DNA from: Sipunculus nudus
Lineage: Eukaryota; Annelida; Sipuncula; Golfingiida; Sipunculidae
DNA: 64,000 nt
Assembly (NCBI GenBank): GCA_026874595.1
Contig: CM049315.1
Coordinates: 73,017,416-73,081,415 of the forward strand
Direction: 5' to 3'
Position 1 is the stretch's first letter, and each line of letters opens with the position of its first letter. This document shows positions 59,601 to 64,000 of this stretch, piece by piece. The notes beneath the pieces are model-generated. The model did no database searches and had not been told where the DNA came from. It saw only the letters and a program-made list of their open reading frames with translations. Made by a program: the position numbers and the translations under genes.

Positions 59601-59870
59601 CTATTTATTCTTGCCCTGTTAAACATGCAGTACTATATTGTGACAACACGAAAGATCAAAGGGATCGATTCTGGGAGTTTATTATCAAGAGTTGCGAAGT
59701 TTAAACATCAAAATTCCTTTTCAACTTAAACGATGAAGATTTTCTTAGTATTCTATTTGGCGAACATTTGAAAGAAGCTTGGACTGATGAATACTGGTAT
59801 ATTATGATGTATAGATTTTCAATATTCATCTATGAAAGTAAAAAGACAATTTACTGTTTGAGTGTTAACA
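56675..59870 (+). pseudogene. LINE ORF2: endonuclease-reverse transcriptase, disrupted
   Basis: An AP-endonuclease start is visible as 'KICNISCFNVRG' and 'DNNIDILGISEHWLFED' (56,682-56,830), then after a frameshift 'NAYLPCSSSD' and a 'NFNAEVKG' remnant near 57,140-57,170. A linker with 'INFHWERFDKASFSHLY' follows. The reverse transcriptase includes 'DKGNAPGIDNI' (57,899), 'VITIPKSGNRSGSDPNN' (58,029), 'DSQKAFDVVWH' (58,290), 'RQGGALSPLFF' (58,465) and 'FQADDISLL' (58,582; the usual YADD catalytic box with Q for Y). Further on are 'PKALYGCELWNRL' (58,968) and a C-terminal C-x2-C...H...C region 'FLCFLCGS...CPVKHAVLYC' (59,580-59,640). The longest intact piece is 199 codons (58,289-58,888). Stops near 58,080 and frameshifts elsewhere show it is dead. 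The QADD change could be mutation after insertion. Confidence 0.8.
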
Positions 59871-59939
59871 ATTTATAAATTTGTATAATCGACAGTTGAT
59901 TAGATTTCATGTTGTCTCTAATTTCAGCCTGACCTGTTT

Positions 59940-59995
59940 TATTATTATTATTATAATTATTATTATTATTATTATTATTATCATCATCATCATTT
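59940..59995. repeat. (ATT)n then (ATC)n tract
   Basis: A microsatellite in the 3' untranslated part of the LINE. CR1-like elements often carry short tandem tracts near the 3' end, but here about 180 bp follow before the split repeat resumes. Confidence 0.9.
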
Positions 59996-60184
59996 AACTG
60001 CAGCTTTCTTTTTATCACTTTTTGATATTACTTGCAACATGATCTTTCAAATTGATTCTATTACTCTTCATGTCATGGAGGAAATAAAGGCTATCAATCA
60101 TAAACACATTGCGGGCAAACCAAGCATGCTAGGTCGAAATTGCAAATAACGATTATATCAGTTGAAATTAACTAAATCTAATAC

Positions 60185-60480
60185 ATAAATTAGGCTTTGG
60201 ATATTTGACTTTTGCAATACTCAACCGTCTATCATTATCTGATTGGTTTAACATCTATTTCTTGTATAATGAGGATAAGTACAAAACAGTGGACTGATAA
60301 TTATTATGCATATTCTATTGAAGACTCAAAAATAAATGGGTTGTGCTTCGTGCATAATGAAATCTACATTCCATCTTTTCAAATGTATCTCCCCTCCCCC
60401 CCCCCCCCCCCATTTAAATCTATTCCGTCAAATAAAACCGTGTTGAACACATTATTGGCATGCATTTTTATGTATGCATG
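60185..60480 (+). repeat. Dispersed repeat, right half of split copy
   Basis: Resumes at CATAAATTAGGCT and matches 52,667-52,925. It contains a C-run (about 60,397-60,410) not present in the other copy. It is followed at once by the truncated MITE. Confidence 0.75.
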
Positions 60481-60481
60481 C

Positions 60482-61404
60482 CGGGAAACGCCTCAATTAC
60501 GGTCAGGGACAGGTAGCCACTCGACCGTGACTGAGTTGTTTGACACTTAGCCAGCGTCGTACGTACTACCCCACTCAGCCTCATTAGTATGCAAAGAAGT
60601 AAGGCATGTGTTCCCACCCGCATGTATGTGGAATCAGTCTCGCGAGCCGGATCTTAATCAGGGTGTTTGTCATTTAATTAACGAATGACAACCAGCGGAT
60701 CCCGATGAATATGTCATCAGAAAAATTTTAGGCAAACTGTTGTTCTTTTAAACTTTCTTAATGTCCTTGTGAACACGTACATCAAAGGAAAACAGGGCGG
60801 CAAACATCCCAGAGTTTAATCATATATGAATTAATATGAATCCAACATAAAAAATGTTACATGTATAAAAATATTACGCTTATTCTGTCCGTATCACATT
60901 GACCATTATGGCTACCAAGAATTTGGACTTTGCCTATCAAGAGGCAATCGTGGACTCGAAAGTGTGTAACAAACAGTCTTCCATAACTGCTTTCTGTAAC
61001 CAGATGTAAATGGTGTACTCCGTGAATGTTCACATATTTCTGCTGATACTTCCGTGCTATAAGTAGGCTTTATGGATACAAAGAGCTTCTCAACATTTGT
61101 CCAAATATTATGGATATATAATATTTTTTTGTTTAATAACAAACACTTTATTTGTATATATTGTTGTTAATTGTTATAAAAAGGGTTGACGTGATTGTAA
61201 ATATTTTATTTTTTTATAGATAACAGTAATTATACAAATACCCTGTGTAAACGTTTATTTTGTTGATTGTAATGAAGATTTGAACTTGGTTTCGTGTTAA
61301 ATTTTAACCCCCCTATCCTGGTAAAGTCCTGTATTACGGCCACTCCTGTATTAAGGCCACTTTTATCCAGTCCCGATGGTGAAGGTAATACAGGCGTTCT
61401 ACTG
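60482..61404 (-). mobile_element. Pogo-like MITE, reverse truncated copy
   Basis: Reverse-orientation relative of 24,708-25,516. The intact terminus CAGGCGTTCTACTG ends at 61,404 and is followed by TA. The other end starts abruptly at CCGGGAAACGCCTCAATTACGG, lacking about 165 bp of the full copy, and about 125 bp inside are deleted near 60,510. The shared inner text includes CCACTCAGCCTCATTAGTATGCA and AGTAAGGCAT.TGTTCCCACC. Confidence 0.7.
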
Positions 61405-62684
61405 TATTATTAAAATTGGTGGTAGTACTATAAGTTCCAATATATTACTCAAAGCCCTAACGGGTAATGAGTCTGTTTCCATTTCTAATGTAATTGCCTT
61501 AGTTCTGGTGAATTAAGTACTAATTTAATAATAATAATTTGCATGGTTTATTTTTGCAGTTTTAAATTGAGTGTTATTTATAATCGAAAAGAATATAATT
61601 CAATCAGACTTCAGAAATATATAAAAAGCAATAAGTAATATACAATTCATGAGCCTGATCATATTTGTACTCTAAAGCAACACTTAATCGTGTGACATCT
61701 GTTCACTAAGACCTTCACACGACACAGTTTTTGACCAATAACGTATTGTACAGTTGCTGCACCACGATTACCTACGAGAGTACTGCTTTAACAGACACAT
61801 GCAAGGGAAATGCTTCCTTTAACATGTACTAGTGTTGCATATTTCTACTTCCCGGTCTTTTATCACACACATAACCTTATAACAGAAATTATCAATTTGT
61901 TGAAGGGCTTATCTAACAGTACAATGTGGGCATAATCAACAATGCCTATGGGCTACATTTCAGGGATAAATGTAATCATTGTTAAGTAAATAATTACATA
62001 TACAGGGTTTTGGCAAAATGCATTGTACAGTGTTCTATCTAATGGTAGCGCGTGATAAGCCTAACATGTGGTCAACAAAGAGACAATTATAAACATTTTA
62101 TTGCAACACTTTCTTTAATATGTTATATTTCATTATTCTTATACACATCCAGATAATTGGTCGACTCATCTTCAGATCGGTCTGAAAAAGGGCAGTCTCT
62201 TCCTTATAATACATAATTTGTAACAGGTCGGTGAACATCTATATACAGGTGAGTAAACATCCATATACTGAGCATGCATTGTCTGTTTACTGAGGCAGAT
62301 TGTAAACATCCGATAAATTCTATCCAGCTGTCTGAATTGTTGGTTTATTATATAAGATGTAAGTTTTATTCCAAGAGACATGACCTGTGATAAGACATGA
62401 GGAATGTATGTGGTACGGACATTCAGTTCAGAAGTACCACGCCTTAAATGCCAGGCTACGTTTAACATGTTCTATAAACACATCGATATGGTTTGAAATG
62501 CATGGAGTGTAAGTTGTGAATTGATTCCACAATATATATGTGAATCATTGTATTTAATTCACTGTGTATTTATATATCATAAAATATGAAAACTATACGA
62601 AACTTCAATAAACAGAATGAGAGGTCCGATTTTATTGCATTATATGCTGTTCCTGACGCTGTAATACTTCAGCAACGATGGCGT
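61405..62684. other. No gene seen upstream of lectin gene
   Basis: AT-rich. The 98-codon minus-strand frame at 62,172-62,468 has no recognisable domain. Nothing else was seen. Confidence 0.4.
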
Positions 62685-62692
62685 ATTTATAT
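62685..62692 (+). promoter_or_regulatory. Possible TATA box of lectin gene
   Basis: TTTATATAG in a locally less AT-rich setting (GATGGCGTATTTATATAGCAACCGC) lies about 190 bp before the splice acceptor of the first coding exon. A non-coding first exon would have to lie between. Support is weak. Confidence 0.2.
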
Positions 62693-62876
62693 AGCAACCG
62701 CAAATAATTGATTTTACTGACGTAATAGATATCAGCACAGGTTGACAGTGAATACCATGAATACAAACTAGTTTTGATGTAATTTTTATTTTTGGGTAAA
62801 CTGAACGTTGTTTTTACTATATTTTGCTTTTTATTTATTTGTAAACAGTTATTTTGCTATTCCTTCTCAATTTTAG

Positions 62877-63545
62877 GAAAATTGAAAAAAAAGATGCATT
62901 GTTTTTGGATTAACCTAAAATGAAAGCGTTTTTGTTTGTAATAGCGTGGAAAATCATATGTAGTAAATGGGTAACAGGAGGTAAGGAAATTGCGTGTTTC
63001 TGTTTTATTCTTGCACATGCGATCTTGCATAGCAGCATGCTAAATTTATCCAGATGTCTTGAGAACTGTGTTATGTCCTATCCTACAAATAAAATTTTAA
63101 AAGAACAAGATATTTTATATCAAGTATGGTTCTAAAATATCTCCGGTTTCTCAAGAAAAATGTATTGCATAATAAGGGCAATGATGGTTTCATAAATGTT
63201 TTTACAGTTCCTAATTTTTTTTAAATAACATATAATCTGAAAAAAAAACAAAATAAGTGAAACTGTAATAAGCAATGAATAAGTTAATGTAGTATAATGA
63301 ATGCATATTATGAAATACAGATGCTTTGGATACTGTTTCATTTAATATGACCTGGGAACAAGCGAACAGTTACTGCATGAGCTTCTCAAACCCAGAGTTA
63401 GCCCTCGACCTGCCAGGTTTCAACACACCAGTACAAAATGATCAGCTGGTCGAGAGGATGAAACAACACGACTTAACTTCTGTGTGGCTAAAATTCAAAT
63501 GGAAGCATCTAAGCACAACAAAATGGCTCAGTGGTGTAGGCCATG
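62877..63545 (+). CDS. C-type-lectin-like secreted protein, 5' exons only
   Basis: The acceptor TTCCTTCTCAATTTTAG (to 62,876) opens an exon with ATG at 62,920. MKAFLFVIAWKIICSKWVTG, a probable signal peptide, ends at the donor GGAG|GTAAGG (exon end 62,980, phase 1). The intron 62,981-63,320 ends in ATACAG. The second exon, 63,321-63,545 (225 nt, phase 1-1), joins in frame as G|AT and codes for 'TWEQANSYC' (the usual W-x2-A-x3-C start of a C-type lectin fold), 'NPELALDLPG', 'SVWLKFKWK' and 'KWLSG'. It then ends at G|GTACGT. The rest of the domain, with any sugar-binding EPN/WND residues, lies beyond 64,000. The coding sequence is balanced in base composition against AT-rich introns. The role is probably secreted carbohydrate or surface recognition. 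Exon phases and frame continuity make a real gene likely; the lectin family call rests on short motifs. Confidence 0.6.
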
Positions 63546-63788
63546 GTACGTCTATCTTATGCATATGACATTCTTAGTTAATATATACAACAATACATTT
63601 ATTTCTTATATGGGTTTATGATTATAGTGTTAGAATTGCTGCATTCATTTAAATAACCTATCTGTCCAAAGGATAAGATGTGAAGTTTGATTTTCTGTTT
63701 TATAAAAGAAAAAACTACGTTGTTAAGTTAATCGACAAATTTTCTTCCCTTTTCGAGTTCCCCGACTTCCTTCTTGTAGCCCTGTTTG

Positions 63789-63793
<5 letters not shown>
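63546..63793 (+). other. Intron of lectin-like gene
   Basis: Follows the donor GTACGT. No further exon was seen before the (TA)n tract. The intron probably continues beyond the window, as it holds the MITE. Confidence 0.4.

Positions 63794-63859
<66 letters not shown>
63794..63859. repeat. (TA)n microsatellite
   Basis: About 66 bp of TA, directly abutting the terminus of a pogo-like MITE, consistent with insertion at TA. Confidence 0.95.
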
Positions 63860-63862
<3 letters not shown>

Positions 63863-64000
63863 TAGAACGCCTGCTAAAGGCCACGCCTCAATAACGGTCA
63901 ATACGTCTTTTACGGTCGGATTTTCCGGTCCCGAATTTTCGACTGTTATATTTCATAATAATTTTGTTGCAAATTACGGTCACTCCTCTATTCCGTATTA
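63860..64000 (-). mobile_element. Pogo-like MITE, cut by window edge
   Basis: Begins CAGTAGAACGCCTGCTAA and matches the reverse complement of the right end of 24,708-25,516 for all 141 visible bases, with few differences (GACGTATTGACCGTTATTG and GGGACCGGAAAATC in the other copy). The rest lies outside the window. Confidence 0.8.

Larger units (their letters stand above)
54765..60180 (+). mobile_element. Degraded near-full-length LINE (CR1/Jockey-type)
   Basis: The order is: 5' untranslated region, an ORF1 beginning near 55,180, AP-endonuclease from about 56,675, reverse transcriptase about 57,900-58,730, a C-terminal Cys/His region about 59,575-59,700, and a 3' tail with an (ATT)n tract (59,940-59,995) and AATAAA-like GAAATAAAGG (60,079). 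Multiple stops and frameshifts break both ORFs. The limits are taken from the split repeat: its left half ends near 54,757 and resumes at 60,185, so about 5.4 kb lies between. A target duplication is not evident. Confidence 0.75.

Noticed and set aside
63680-63865. 61-codon frame ending in Tyr-Ile repeats
   Set aside because: Produced by the (TA)n microsatellite.

Overview
The window looks like animal nuclear DNA, most probably from a mollusc. It is AT-rich and has no operons or long uninterrupted genes. Short exons carry consensus GT/AG splice sites, and much of the DNA belongs to repeat types that I recognise, from memory, as common in bivalves and gastropods: tRNA-derived SINE pieces, hairpin-ended repeats, GGTCA-rich repeats, a CR1/Jockey-type LINE and pogo-like MITEs. 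The mollusc assignment is an inference; I could run no searches.

Layout. Bases 1-16,600 are an old segmental duplication: block 320-3,135 recurs as 8,945-9,635 plus 13,485-15,100, and its right part recurs again at 15,965-16,560. Between the copies is a divergent two-gene DNA transposon (4,794-7,347). Its transposase reading frame is broken by one in-frame stop and one homopolymer slip, and it ends 28 nt before a sequence that matches the metazoan histone-mRNA 3' stem-loop. A foldback element with arms of about 450 bp lies at 9,890-11,695. An orphan cysteine-containing (PAN/apple-like) exon lies at 18,225-18,481 on the minus strand.

Bases 19,021-26,665 are a tandem array of about 100 units. 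Each unit holds a 21-nt core framed by sequences resembling a 3' splice site (CAG) and a 5' splice site (GTAAGT), so the array reads like a string of microexons encoding a heptad peptide. Two insertions interrupt it, one of them a pogo-like MITE. A 1.2-kb tandem duplication (27,781-30,050) leads into a second array of 38-bp BamHI-site units (to 33,800).

From 34 to 54 kb the window is mostly unassigned DNA with dispersed repeats: SINE pieces, a GGTCA half-site repeat, two hairpin-ended repeats, a block with GTGGCGCCAC palindromes, and an inverted mate of the 17-kb repeat. It also holds a minus-strand signal-peptide exon at 34,992-35,031. A degraded, nearly full-length LINE (about 54,765-60,180) has inserted into a repeat whose uninterrupted copy lies at 52,402-52,925.

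The best host-gene evidence is at the right edge. A signal-peptide exon (62,920-62,980) and a C-type-lectin-like exon (63,321-63,545) share the same phase and read as the start of a secreted lectin gene that continues past the window. No pathway can be assembled from the window; most of it is mobile and satellite DNA around a few exons.
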